Below, piece by piece: positions 1 to 8,133 of a stretch of DNA of 64,000 nucleotides. Position 1 is the first letter of the stretch. The number at the start of each line of letters is the position of its first letter. The DNA comes from an uncultured Collinsella sp. (GTDB lineage: Bacteria; Actinomycetota; Coriobacteriia; Coriobacteriales; Coriobacteriaceae), in contig CAUGGC010000012.1 in NCBI GenBank assembly GCA_959599095.1, forward strand, positions 1 to 64,000, in the 5' to 3' direction. The notes under the pieces are model-generated. The model did no database searches, was not told the DNA's origin, and was given only the letters and a program-made list of their open reading frames with translations. Both the position numbers and the translations under genes were made by a program.

Positions 1-1
1 A

Positions 2-139
2 GCTATAGGGACAGCAATCGATTCAATAGATAACCTCATCACTCTTCATCAGCGTGAGCCACAGTTTACTAATATGGGTTATATGAGGGTGGAAAGGGCT
101 CTCATGACGATGTCGATGTCCTTGTTTTCAAGCTCTTGA
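2..139 (+). CDS. hsdS: 3' end of a type I specificity subunit gene (HsdS), partial
   Basis: The frame is open from the left edge to a TGA at 137-139. The translated end contains SIDNLITLHQREP, which matches the conserved IDNLITLHQRE segment that follows target-recognition domains in HsdS proteins; only this fragment is visible. HsdS would confer DNA sequence specificity on a type I restriction-modification complex with HsdM and HsdR. The gene faces the recombinase gene (79-1008, minus strand) and overlaps its 3' end by about 60 bp. The residues after LHQREP (about 25) do not look conserved and may be a tail acquired by DNA inversion. The rest of the gene, and hsdM, must lie to the left of the window. 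The assignment rests on one short motif plus its neighbourhood. Confidence 0.6.
   Translation, partial: AIGTAIDSIDNLITLHQREPQFTNMGYMRVERALMTMSMSLFSSS
37..62 (+). repeat. Inverted repeat, left copy, in the hsdS LHQRE region
   Basis: The 19-mer CTTCATCAGCGTGAGCCAC (44-62) occurs here and as its exact reverse complement at 1033-1051. The match extends 5' with CATCA plus two mismatches. In the hsdS frame it encodes LHQREP. It is the likely crossover site of the adjacent tyrosine recombinase. Confidence 0.75.
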
Positions 140-1008
140 ATGACGTGAAGATAAGTTTCCTGGGTGGTAGTCATGCTTGCATGGCCGAGCCTTCTCGATA
201 CGCTCGCTATGGATACGCCAGCAAACAAGAGAAGTGATGCATGTGTGTGGCGCAAGCCATGGACGGATATAACTGGCACCCCGACGTTTTTGCAGTGACG
301 TGCTAGAACACTGTTTGCTGTTGAGTTATATACCTTGCCCTTAACGAATATTGGCTCAGACGGGGGTAGATTCCTCAATAGACCGGAGAGTTGCATGATT
401 AGTTGCCAATCGAGCTGAACTTTCCGCATTGACGAGGCGTTTTTCGTGGGAACAAAGCCGCCGTCATTCTTGTAGTCCCAGGTTTTGTTTACGGAAAGCG
501 TTTGATGGGCGAAATCGAAGTCCTCGGGGGTGAGGCCTAGCGCCTCGGAGAAGCGCAGGCCTGTTTTGGCGACGATAAGGATGAGCCAGTCCCAACTTGG
601 CTCGCTTGTTGACAAGTCTAGATCGCCGAGCATGGCATGGAGTTCGAACTGGTTGAGGTATTTTATCTTCTTTGCCCGCGGTTGCTTACCCTTGATGATT
701 GCCTTTCGCGTAGGATCGCGCGGAATGAGTCCCTCGTCGACAGCGTCTAGGATCGCTCCTTTCAGCTGATGGTGAAAATCCATGGTCGTCTGCCGCTCGT
801 GATGCTCAGCATAGCCATTTATGAGTCGCTGGTACGAGGTTCGGTCTAAATCCTTAATCTTGAGGTTAGGAACAAGCCTGGCTAACCAAGATTGGGTGAG
901 CCGATATTTCCCCATCGTGACTTCGCGGATGGCCCCCTCTTTATAGACGCTGACCCATTGCGAGTAGTAATCGCAAAAGAGAGAGTCTTCGGTGATGGCA
1001 ATGAGCAT
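79..1008 (-). CDS. Tyrosine recombinase (integrase family) of the hsd locus
   Basis: A 309-residue phage-integrase-type recombinase. The C-terminal catalytic domain shows the expected residues: Arg152 in TGLRFSEAL, His250 and Arg253 in HGLRHTH, His276 in LGH, and the nucleophile Tyr286 in TTQETYLHV. Residues of roughly 10-110 form an N-terminal SAM-like core-binding region. The ATG start is preceded by an AAGGAGG ribosome binding site at a normal distance. It lies between hsdR and an hsdS fragment and is bracketed by an inverted repeat that encodes an hsdS motif. This resembles recombinases that shuffle hsdS modules (the PsrA/CreX type in streptococci), so DNA inversion causing phase variation is the most likely role. 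A prophage or island integrase is the alternative, but no phage genes are visible. Confidence 0.88.
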   Translation of the reverse strand: MLIAITEDSLFCDYYSQWVSVYKEGAIREVTMGKYRLTQSWLARLVPNLKIKDLDRTSYQRLINGYAEHHERQTTMDFHHQLKGAILDAVDEGLIPRDPTRKAIIKGKQPRAKKIKYLNQFELHAMLGDLDLSTSEPSWDWLILIVAKTGLRFSEALGLTPEDFDFAHQTLSVNKTWDYKNDGGFVPTKNASSMRKVQLDWQLIMQLSGLLRNLPPSEPIFVKGKVYNSTANSVLARHCKNVGVPVISVHGLRHTHASLLLFAGVSIASVSRRLGHASMTTTQETYLHVIQELENKDIDIVMRALSTLI

Positions 1009-1032
1009 TATTTGCCTCCTTCATCATGTGTG

Positions 1033-1058
1033 GTGGCTCACGCTGATGAAGGATGATG
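1033..1058 (-). repeat. Inverted repeat, right copy, between hsdR and the recombinase
   Basis: The exact reverse complement of the left 19-mer, located in the 57-bp gap between the hsdR stop and the recombinase start. On the minus strand one frame still reads LHQREP, as expected of a displaced hsdS fragment rather than a chance repeat. Confidence 0.75.
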
Positions 1059-1065
1059 ATGCCGC

Positions 1066-4000
1066 TCACTCGTCGATGTCGAAGCCGCCTTTCAGGATAA
1101 ATCTCTTGAGAAGCGCCGCAGCCCGGGTGTTCACCTTGAATGGCGGCAGGTCCTTGCCTTCCTTCTGCTCGAAGAAAGCTTTGGCGCGGACTTTGTCAAT
1201 CGAGTCTTTCAGGTCGTCGAAGCGTCCGAATTCGTTTATGTTCGATTCAGTCAAGTCAAGTGCCACCATGGCGGTGAGAAGGTCGCCGTCTATGCCGAGG
1301 GCTTCGACAACGCGCTGGACCTGAGCATTTTTGGCCTTGCAGGCATATGACGTAATGTAGTCCCTCAGCGTCATGCCCTTCTCAAGGATTGCATCGCCGC
1401 GCTCCACGTCGTGCAGAAACAGCTCCGCGAAGCGCTGGTCATCTTGGCTCAAAGACGCAAAAGAACGGTGAAGCTCCTCGCGCGCCGCCGCGAGGCCCTC
1501 GTCATCCTGTTCTAGGCACTTTAGCCATTTCTCGAAGTTCGAGTTCATGTAATCGCTGTCAATGAGGCCTGTGTCGATTTCCGTAATGTGCCCGTCTAAC
1601 TCGTAGGGTGCATCGGGAGCATCGCCCGGGGTACCGTCAGAAAAGAGCTCTTTGTAGCGCTGCACGAGGACAAGATAGGTTCGCTCGTCGATGACGGGTT
1701 GGACGAGGACGGACTCGCTGAGCTGCGAGCCCTCTTTCGGTTCTTCCCTGAACTCGTAGGTATCCTGTTCCCATGTGAAGCCCTGTACCTTCGCGGCCTC
1801 AAGGAACTCGTTAAGCTCGACGAATTCCTTCGCGAACTTGCGCCTGGCCTCCTGCGATGCGGGGAGCTTCGAGAGGTCTCCCACGCCAGCGGCCTCGAAG
1901 ACCATGAGTATTTCCTGGAGGCGCGTATCCATCAACGCAATATTCTCCGGTAACTTCTGGACGAACATATCGAGCGGGCGGTCTCCCGAATACAGCTTCA
2001 CCGCCGCTTCAATATTGCACTTCATAGTATGGGGACGACGGTAATAGCGAATCGTGCCGAAAGGCTTGTCGGGCCCAAACAGGCGGTTCGTGCGGCTGAA
2101 CGCCTGGATGATGCTCTCGTAGTCGATTACCTTGTCGAGGTAGAGAGTGTTAAGCCATTTGGAGTCGAAGCCCGTGAGCATCTGATCAACCACGATGAGC
2201 AGGTCGATGCGGGAATCACGGTTGGTGTCGACGTTGACGTAGGGTTTCTTGTGGGACAGACGAGCCGAGACATCCTTCTTCATGGCGGGCCATGTGGGGA
2301 TAGTGAACTCCTGGCCGTATGCCTTGTTATAGTCTTCTATGAGCTCGACCAGAGCGTCTTCCTTTACCGTGGAGCCGGCGTTGTTGTCGATGCTCGGGTC
2401 GAAAAGGGCAGTCACCTTCATCTGCGGGGCGCGCTCCTTGAAGGCTCGGTAGTAGTCGATCGCCTCTGGGATGGAGCTTGTCGCCAAGATTGCATGGAAC
2501 TTGTTGCCGTGGGAGAGCACCGGAAAGCGGCGCAGGATGTCCTCGACAACCTTTCCGTGATGCGGGGTGTCGGGCCAGTATTGGGCGGGAGTGAGGAAAT
2601 CCTCGATTCCCTTGATATGGTTACCGGCACCGTCGACCATCGGCCCCATGGGAACCTTTGCCGAGTCCTTATAGTAGTAGAAAACTTTGCTCTTTCGGTC
2701 GTCGGAAATGGCTTCGGCGACGGTTGCGGCTTTCGCCTGCTCTAGGGCAACCGCTTCGCGCACGTCATAGTCATCGAACGTCGTCACCATGTAGGGGTCG
2801 AAGCCCAGCACATTGCCGTCGCGGATGCCGTCGGCGATGCTGTATCGGTGCAAGCATTCGCCGAACACCATGGCCGTGGTCGATCCCTTCTTCTGATTCT
2901 CGTCGAGGATTGGCGTTCCCGTGAAACCGAAGAAGAGGGCATTGGGGAAGGCACGACGTATGTCCTGGAGCATGTCGCCGAAGGTGGATCGGTGGCATTC
3001 GTCAATGATAAATACAATACGTTCGCCAGCCAGGCGGTCGAGCTCAGCTTGGGTGATCCCCGTCTCGCCGACCTTCAAGTTGCTCATCTTTTGGATAGAG
3101 GTGACGATAAGGCGATTCTTGGGGTCGTCACTAGCGAGCTTGGACTTGAGGACCTGCGTATTCTCAGTGCCCTGCACGTCGTCGGCGTCGTCAGCGAAGG
3201 AGCGGTACTCCGAGAGCGACTGCGTGCCCAACTCGATACGATCCATGAGGAACACGACCTTGTCGGCATCATGGGAGTCGGCGACAAGTTGGGCCGATTT
3301 AAAGCTAGTCATGGTTTTACCGGAGCCGGTGGTGTGCCAGATATAGCCGCCGGGACGACCGGGCGTGCTGCTGTGCCGCGGCTCGTCCCATTTGCATCTG
3401 CGCACCTTGTCGGATATGGCGGCAGCTGCGTAGTACTGGTAGCTGCGCATGACTTTCAGACAGCCGTCCGAGCTGTCGGCGACGGTGTAGAAGCCAATGA
3501 GCTGATGTGCCATGGGAATGGAAAGCAGCGTGGAGGTGAAGCGTTTCCATTCGTCGGTTCCGGGTTTGTCGCCCGCGCAGACGGGCTCGTTGTTGAAGTC
3601 TTCCCAGTGGAAGAAGAAGTTGGGGTTGAACGCACCTGCTCCGGGGTTGGCGAAGTACCGCGCCTCGTCAGGGGTCATTCCCACGAAGATCTGCACCAGG
3701 CGGAAGAGTCCCGTGAACACACCTTCGTGCGCGTATTTTTCAATCTGGCCAGTTGCCTGGCTTACGGGCACGCCGCTGCGCTTAAGCTCGATATGGATGA
3801 CGGGCATGCCGTTGATGAGCAGGCATAGATCACCGCGACGATCGTTAAGGATTTTGCTTTTTGCGGGATAGATTGGCTGTTGGGCGATTTGGTAACGGCT
3901 TTGACCTGCAGCAATCTCTTGACGGTCGTAGATTTTCAGGCTGACTTCCTTGCCTAGGTGAAGGACGTCATCAGGGTTGTCGCGGGTGATGGCAATGGTT

Positions 4001-4263
4001 TTGCCGTTGATGAACCCGTTGAGCGCCAGCGGGGTCTTAAGCGTTTCGATCTGTTCGATGACCTGTGCCATCTCACCCTGTGTGAGTGGACAACCATTCA
4101 GGCGGTCTATGCCGGCATTGTTGTTAAACAGGATCTTCGCCCAGTTGCAGATAAGGTCCTGTTCGGTAGGGTAGCGAAGAACGCCTTCCGCATCATCCCA
4201 ACCGTGCTGCTTCAACACAGCGATAACCGCTTCTTCGAACGAAGCTTCTTTATCGAAAACCAT
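1066..4263 (-). CDS. hsdR: Type I restriction endonuclease subunit R
   Basis: A 1065-residue HsdR, the motor and nuclease subunit of a type I restriction complex; it translocates and cleaves unmodified DNA with HsdM and HsdS. The N-terminal PD-(D/E)xK nuclease is visible (Asp145, Glu159-x-Lys161 in IHIELKRSG). The helicase part has Walker A HTTGSGKT near residue 312, a DECH box (IIDECHRSTFG) near 420, and FGFTGTP shortly after. The length is normal for the family. A TATAAT hexamer at 4315-4320 on the minus strand is a reasonable -10 element. hsdM is not adjacent, so hsdR is transcribed from its own promoter and the methylase and specificity genes are presumably left of the window. The gene appears intact. 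Confidence 0.96.
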   Translation of the reverse strand: MVFDKEASFEEAVIAVLKQHGWDDAEGVLRYPTEQDLICNWAKILFNNNAGIDRLNGCPLTQGEMAQVIEQIETLKTPLALNGFINGKTIAITRDNPDDVLHLGKEVSLKIYDRQEIAAGQSRYQIAQQPIYPAKSKILNDRRGDLCLLINGMPVIHIELKRSGVPVSQATGQIEKYAHEGVFTGLFRLVQIFVGMTPDEARYFANPGAGAFNPNFFFHWEDFNNEPVCAGDKPGTDEWKRFTSTLLSIPMAHQLIGFYTVADSSDGCLKVMRSYQYYAAAAISDKVRRCKWDEPRHSSTPGRPGGYIWHTTGSGKTMTSFKSAQLVADSHDADKVVFLMDRIELGTQSLSEYRSFADDADDVQGTENTQVLKSKLASDDPKNRLIVTSIQKMSNLKVGETGITQAELDRLAGERIVFIIDECHRSTFGDMLQDIRRAFPNALFFGFTGTPILDENQKKGSTTAMVFGECLHRYSIADGIRDGNVLGFDPYMVTTFDDYDVREAVALEQAKAATVAEAISDDRKSKVFYYYKDSAKVPMGPMVDGAGNHIKGIEDFLTPAQYWPDTPHHGKVVEDILRRFPVLSHGNKFHAILATSSIPEAIDYYRAFKERAPQMKVTALFDPSIDNNAGSTVKEDALVELIEDYNKAYGQEFTIPTWPAMKKDVSARLSHKKPYVNVDTNRDSRIDLLIVVDQMLTGFDSKWLNTLYLDKVIDYESIIQAFSRTNRLFGPDKPFGTIRYYRRPHTMKCNIEAAVKLYSGDRPLDMFVQKLPENIALMDTRLQEILMVFEAAGVGDLSKLPASQEARRKFAKEFVELNEFLEAAKVQGFTWEQDTYEFREEPKEGSQLSESVLVQPVIDERTYLVLVQRYKELFSDGTPGDAPDAPYELDGHITEIDTGLIDSDYMNSNFEKWLKCLEQDDEGLAAAREELHRSFASLSQDDQRFAELFLHDVERGDAILEKGMTLRDYITSYACKAKNAQVQRVVEALGIDGDLLTAMVALDLTESNINEFGRFDDLKDSIDKVRAKAFFEQKEGKDLPPFKVNTRAAALLKRFILKGGFDIDE

Positions 4264-4624
4264 GGCAAAACCTATCTGCGAAATTGCAAAAAGCGTATTT
4301 TACTTATTTCAAACATTATAGGTCCCGCAGCCATTTCCCCGGGATTGCCCGGGCCCCCTAAATTGACTGACAGGGCTTTTTGGAGCCGCTTCTGCCGCTC
4401 CGGACACCAATCAATGTCGCGGGAGTAGCCCACCTCAATGGAATGTATAAAGCAAGCGCACGTTTACGCCTAAACTCATGCGACAAATTGAGCCCCAATG
4501 ACTTGGATCTGAGGTCATTCCCGGGGACGCCGTAGGCAGTCGATCTGTATGCGTTGGTTCTATCAAATTGACATTGATAGCACCGACCGCCCCGCACACC
4601 TCGCCCATCAGCTGTAGTCGCCCC
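4264..4624. other. Intergenic region upstream of hsdR
   Basis: No convincing gene was found in this 361-bp gap. It contains the probable hsdR -10 element (4315-4320), a GC-rich pair of CCCGGG blocks near 4338-4353, and one copy of a 20-bp motif (4499-4518) that recurs on the other side of the exonuclease gene. Confidence 0.5.
4499..4518 (+). repeat. 20-bp direct repeat, left copy
   Basis: TGACTTGGATCTGAGGTCAT matches 5540-5559 at 17 of 20 positions in the same orientation. Both copies have TGAC/GTCA ends, so each is a weak palindrome. They flank the exonuclease gene. Confidence 0.45.
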
Positions 4625-5359
4625 CTACCTCCCCTCCGCCTTCAGCTTTAGCAGCAGGTCGCCCAGCTCGGGGCACTTGCTGGAGAGGCGCGTCTGGGCT
4701 CGCTCGCCCATCCCCCACCGCTGGCGGACTTCCTGGGCGCGCGGGCTCACGCGGTAGTCCCCGTCCATCATCTGCTTGAGCAGCTTGGCGGTCACGCGCG
4801 CATCGGCTAAGGCGCTGTGGGCGTGGCCCGTCGACTCGTCGAACTCGATGCCAAACCACGTTGCCGCGTCACTCAAAGAGACACACCCGTGGCTGTCCAC
4901 GTCCATGATCGAGGTGTAAAACGCCTGCAGGTCGGCCCAGTCCGTAGGAAATGCGAAAAGATCGATGTGCTTTGCCTGGCACTCGGTCAAAAGCTGTCGA
5001 CGGTCCGCCCCGCTCCAACAGACCACCTGGGCGGAGTAGCAACCGATCCAATCGCTGAGCCTTTTGATCACCACATAGAGCGGATCGGCCATCGCGGTGT
5101 CCACAGCCGATATCCCCGTAAGCTCGCGGACGGGAAACGCAACGCCTTCGGTAAATTCCGTCTGCACAAACTGCGAGAACTCGCCCATAACGTTGCCGTG
5201 GTAATCGAGCTTGACGGCGCCGACCTCGATAATCTCGTTGCGCAGTCCACGGCGCTGGCGCTGCTTTGGCACCGGCGCAAACTCAAAGTCCAGCACGATC
5301 TGGCGCGCAAAGTTCGTCGTATCGATAGCCGAGATGCACGGCGTCTTTTCAGCTGACAC
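4625..5359 (-). CDS. DEDD-family 3'-5' exonuclease (DnaQ-like)
   Basis: A 244-residue RNase T/DnaQ-type exonuclease. The Exo I motif is VLDFEF (Asp24, Glu26) and the Exo III motif is HSALADARVT (His181, Asp186), which gives a DEDDh active site with two metal ions. The protein has no helicase, BRCT or polymerase domain, so it is a stand-alone exonuclease that may act in DNA repair or RNA turnover; the substrate cannot be read from sequence. It resembles the KapD-like / inhibitor-of-KinA-pathway exonuclease group. The start is GTG with GAGG upstream. It is a single gene with no operon partner, flanked by two 20-bp direct repeats. Confidence 0.85.
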   Translation of the reverse strand: MSAEKTPCISAIDTTNFARQIVLDFEFAPVPKQRQRRGLRNEIIEVGAVKLDYHGNVMGEFSQFVQTEFTEGVAFPVRELTGISAVDTAMADPLYVVIKRLSDWIGCYSAQVVCWSGADRRQLLTECQAKHIDLFAFPTDWADLQAFYTSIMDVDSHGCVSLSDAATWFGIEFDESTGHAHSALADARVTAKLLKQMMDGDYRVSPRAQEVRQRWGMGERAQTRLSSKCPELGDLLLKLKAEGR

Positions 5360-5539
5360 GGTTAGGACCTCTCTCCGTCAAATGCCGCTTGCTACATAAG
5401 AGACTACATTGCCGTAAGGATAGGCGCCCGTGCGGACACAAAAGCGGGGTGCAACGCCATGCGCCGGTCGCACGCCATGCAGACCGCCCCAAGAGAGTCG
5501 CCCGCTCTATTCAAATGCATGAAAAAGATTTAGGCCCGG

Positions 5540-5559
5540 TGACTTGAATCAGTGGTCAT
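5540..5559 (+). repeat. 20-bp direct repeat, right copy
   Basis: TGACTTGAATCAGTGGTCAT is the partner of 4499-4518, about 1.04 kb away in the same orientation, beyond the start of the exonuclease gene. Confidence 0.45.
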
Positions 5560-5717
5560 CCCGAACCCATCAATATGCAGTGTACCTACAGAGGGCTGGT
5601 TAATCAAACGGGCTTTCGGTGACGAAGACCTGCGCGTCTATCCCCAATCGCCCAGCGCCGTCTTCTGCCGCCCTTACGAAAGGCTGCTATTCGAGGGAAT
5701 CACGTTGCAGTTATTAT

Positions 5718-5757
5718 CGAACATATATTCGTATTTATGACCGCGCTTTGATAGAAT
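5718..5757 (+). promoter_or_regulatory. LexA-like box and -10 element before the small peptide gene
   Basis: CGAACATATATTCG (5718-5731) matches the Gram-positive/actinobacterial SOS box CGAAC-N4-GTTCG with one difference. A TAGAAT hexamer lies at 5752-5757, so the box falls where the -35 element should be, a normal place for repression. The rest of the region from 5360 to 5717 shows no supported gene. Confidence 0.45.
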
Positions 5758-5821
5758 GGCAGTTGTTGACGGCAGTTCCATGTGCCGGGCAGCGCCCTCC
5801 ATGCGACGGGAGGTGATGCCC

Positions 5822-5947
5822 ATGACCGATCTGATTGATTTCGTGAAGCTCCTGACCGCTTTGGTCTCGCTCCTCACGGCGCTTATCGGACTTTCCGAGG
5901 CACTTAAGCAGCGTACGAAGCAAAAGAAGAGGGGTCGACGCCGTTAA
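5822..5947 (+). CDS. Small hydrophobic peptide, possible type I-toxin-like membrane peptide
   Basis: A 41-residue ORF that begins MTDLIDFVKLLTALVSLL, continues as one hydrophobic helix, and ends in a very basic tail (KQRTKQKKRGRRR). I chose the ATG at 5822 because GGGAGG sits 8 nt upstream; an ATG two codons earlier is also possible. The single membrane helix with a cationic end is the layout of small membrane toxins (TisB, Fst, TxpA or holin-like types), but no sequence family was recognised. A LexA-like box about 90 bp upstream would fit SOS control as in TisB. It could also be a spurious ORF or a small structural membrane protein. Confidence 0.45.
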   Translation: MTDLIDFVKLLTALVSLLTALIGLSEALKQRTKQKKRGRRR

Positions 5948-6107
5948 GGCATTAACCCCTTGAACTAAGTAACGGCGCTGCCCAGCTATCACCCTTGGGC
6001 TGCCGTCGACTTTATTCTACCCACGGTTGCCAGGTTTAACAAATGAATTATCAGTAATGGAGCCTCGGAGCCCGCTCGCTCAACCACCTGGCCATCGGAT
6101 TAGCCGG

Positions 6108-6376
6108 ATTCTGGGACACGCCTTCCGTCCCAGGCCTCTACCGGAAAATGCGTCCCACCCTGAGGCTCGATTCCGGGACACGGTTTCCGTTTGAAGCCCC
6201 GATGGGAAAGTGTGTCCCGTTCCGAGAGCTCATTCCGGGATGCAGTTTCCGCTAGAGATGCCACCGGGAAAGCGTATCCCGTTTTGGAGCCAAATTCCGG
6301 GTCGTAGTTTCCGCCTGAGGGCCGATCCGGAAACGGCATCCCACTCTGGGGCCGAAATCTGGGACACACTTTCCGC
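6108..6376. repeat. 62-bp palindromic tandem repeat array
   Basis: A 20-bp half-element of the type ATTCCGGGACACGGTTTCCG starts at 6108, 6170, 6232, 6294 and 6356, an exact 62-bp period. Between successive copies lies an approximate reverse complement (CGGGAAAGTGTGTCCCG type), so the array alternates forward and inverted halves and could form a series of hairpins. The copies are degenerate (roughly 70-80% alike). There is no ORF. The array lies just downstream of the ATPase gene, and a single unit lies upstream of that gene (7965-8013). The rest of the 5948-6459 gap shows nothing recognisable. Confidence 0.8.
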
Positions 6377-6459
6377 CGGCAGCCAACACGACAAAAGAAG
6401 GGGCCCTATTCCAGCAATTCGAGGACAGGCTCTTGCCCTCGAGCAGAGCTACCCCGCCC

Positions 6460-7839
6460 TCACATCTCGGCAAACGAGATCAGTTTGACGTCTCCCCCAC
6501 TCTCCGCGGCATCCCGACATCCCTGCGTAAAGCCGCTTTTTGAGAAAAGTGCATAGCTTTTTCGTTGCCGTCTAAAGAGCTCGCTTCGGTGCACGAGCTT
6601 TTGCAGCACGTCTTCGCCCGCCGGCTCATTGCGCCATTTGCACTCCGCAAACAGCGCAGCGCCCTCGCCATCGTCAACAATCAAGTCGATTTCTTCCTGC
6701 GTATGCGTGCGATTGTCCGTCCCCCACCAGCGCCCGACGCTCGCCGGAACCACATCGAGCTGGCCCGCGCGCGCGAGTTCGTACACGTATTGTCTGCATA
6801 TAAGCTCAAAGACCGTACCCATGTAATCCGATACGTGCGGCTCAATGCGCTTATACGCCATCTCGGCCATATCGTTTTGAATCAGCCCAATGTTCTGCGG
6901 CACAAACTTGTACCAGAACCTAAACATCTGGTCGCTCAGCAGATACACGGCTCGCTTATTGCTCGTCTCGTTTAGGGGCAGCTCGCGCTCGACAATCCCA
7001 AGCGACGCCAGCTTATCCACATAGCTCTTTACGTTGCTCGCAGGGATTCCCGTAGAGCTCGCAATCTCTGAGATCTTCGAGCGCCCCTGAGCAATTGCTT
7101 GCACGATCGCATCATATTGCTCGGGATTGCGGCACTCTTGTAACAGCAGGTTACTCGGCTCCTCAAAGAGATAGCCCGTAGGAGTAAGAAAAAGACGTTT
7201 GATGTTGTCCTTGAGCGATACGGTAGGATCGACCTTCTCGATATATGCAGGAATTCCGCCTGTCATGCCATAGCAAACCGCAGCGTCTTCGCGACTCATG
7301 CTCTGCCACAGGCCGAGGGTCGTCGTAAAATCGAGCGGCATGATCTTAAACTGGGCCGTACGCCTACCGTATAGTGGGCTCTCGTAGCCCAACACCTGTT
7401 CCTCCATAAACGAAAGAGACGAGCCGCATAGAATCAGCATGAGCCTGGTCTCTTTGTACAGGTGATCAATCTTGTCTTGCAGCAACGGGCTGATCTCGGG
7501 ATTCGATTGGGCGAGATAGGGATACTCGTCAATCACGACAATCAAACGTTCCGTGCGAGCCATGGTGGCCAATGCATCGAACGCCTCGTCAAAGCTACGA
7601 AACGACACGCCTGCAGCACCAACCGAGCCTGCAAGTATCGCCTGGCTAAAGCCGTGCAGGTTTGCCTCTGCATTGGTGCGACGAGCTTGAAAGTAAATAG
7701 CCTTCTTGCCTTGGATGAACTCTGTGATAAGGCGCGTTTTACCCACGCGACGACGGCCGTAAATCACAGGCATTTCAAATGAGCCCGTGCCATACAGTCG
7801 ATTGAGCTCGGACATTTCCGCTGTTCTTCCGATAAACAT
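6460..7839 (-). CDS. AAA-type ATPase with C-terminal DUF234/nuclease-like domain
   Basis: A 459-residue protein of the archaeal-type ATPase family (COG1672). The N-terminal P-loop is YGRRRVGKTRLI (Gly28-Thr35), Walker B is VVIDEYPYLA (Asp104, Glu105), followed by CGSSLSFM and a winged-helix region near residues 225-290 (SKISEIASSTGIPASNVKSY). The C-terminal part carries LFAECKWRNEP, a restriction-endonuclease-fold E-x-K motif typical of DUF234. Members are common in mobile or defence-type gene contexts, but their function is not settled. The gene stands alone between a palindromic repeat array and a 56-bp perfect palindrome that contains its likely promoter, suggesting tight regulation. Confidence 0.88.
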   Translation of the reverse strand: MFIGRTAEMSELNRLYGTGSFEMPVIYGRRRVGKTRLITEFIQGKKAIYFQARRTNAEANLHGFSQAILAGSVGAAGVSFRSFDEAFDALATMARTERLIVVIDEYPYLAQSNPEISPLLQDKIDHLYKETRLMLILCGSSLSFMEEQVLGYESPLYGRRTAQFKIMPLDFTTTLGLWQSMSREDAAVCYGMTGGIPAYIEKVDPTVSLKDNIKRLFLTPTGYLFEEPSNLLLQECRNPEQYDAIVQAIAQGRSKISEIASSTGIPASNVKSYVDKLASLGIVERELPLNETSNKRAVYLLSDQMFRFWYKFVPQNIGLIQNDMAEMAYKRIEPHVSDYMGTVFELICRQYVYELARAGQLDVVPASVGRWWGTDNRTHTQEEIDLIVDDGEGAALFAECKWRNEPAGEDVLQKLVHRSELFRRQRKSYALFSKSGFTQGCRDAAESGGDVKLISFAEM

Positions 7840-7854
7840 AGGGCCATCCTTCCT

Positions 7855-7910
7855 TTACGTTATAGCTAGCTATATTATACCTTCCTATAATATAGCTAGC
7901 TATAACGTAA
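7855..7910. promoter_or_regulatory. 56-bp perfect palindrome upstream of the ATPase gene
   Basis: Two 25-bp arms (7855-7879 and 7886-7910) are exact reverse complements with a 6-bp spacer. Each arm contains TATAGCTAGCTATA, itself palindromic, and ends in TATAAT facing outwards on either strand. The site starts 16 bp upstream of the ATPase start. It probably holds the promoter and an operator. It is much more AT-rich than the surroundings. Confidence 0.75.
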
Positions 7911-7964
7911 TTCGACGACCGACGCACACAAAAGGGGGCAGTACACCACCGCACGTGGACCGCT

Positions 7965-8013
7965 CCGGAAACTGCACCCCATTCTGAGCGCCAATTCCGG
8001 GACGCAGCTTCCG
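7965..8013. repeat. Isolated unit of the 62-bp repeat family
   Basis: An inverted half (from 7965) and a forward half (ATTCCGGGACGCAGCTTCCG, 7994-8013) have the same 29-bp spacing as in the 6108-6376 array. It lies on the opposite side of the ATPase gene. The remaining 7840-8133 gap holds the palindrome and the terminator only. Confidence 0.7.
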
Positions 8014-8037
8014 CATGCGAAGGCGCTCCAAACAAAA

Positions 8038-8065
8038 GGCCCCGGCTCGCGATGGAGCTGGGGCC
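8038..8065 (-). terminator. Terminator of the purine operon
   Basis: The hairpin GGCCCC...GGGGCC with an inner GCTC/GAGC pair is followed on the minus strand by TTTTGTTT, about 70 nt after the xdhD stop. Confidence 0.7.
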
Positions 8066-8133
8066 AAAGGCGCAGCATATGCAGTTGATGGTGAGCGCGA
8101 ACAGCCCGTCAGCAATGCCGTCTGTGCCCCACC

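Noticed and set aside
5552..5740. 62-codon ORF upstream of the small peptide gene
   Set aside because: No ribosome binding site, no family features, and it overlaps the probable promoter and LexA-like box.
6108..6376. Possible CRISPR array
   Set aside because: The repeats are palindromic with alternating orientation, and the intervals are also repeat-like rather than unique spacers. No cas gene is present.
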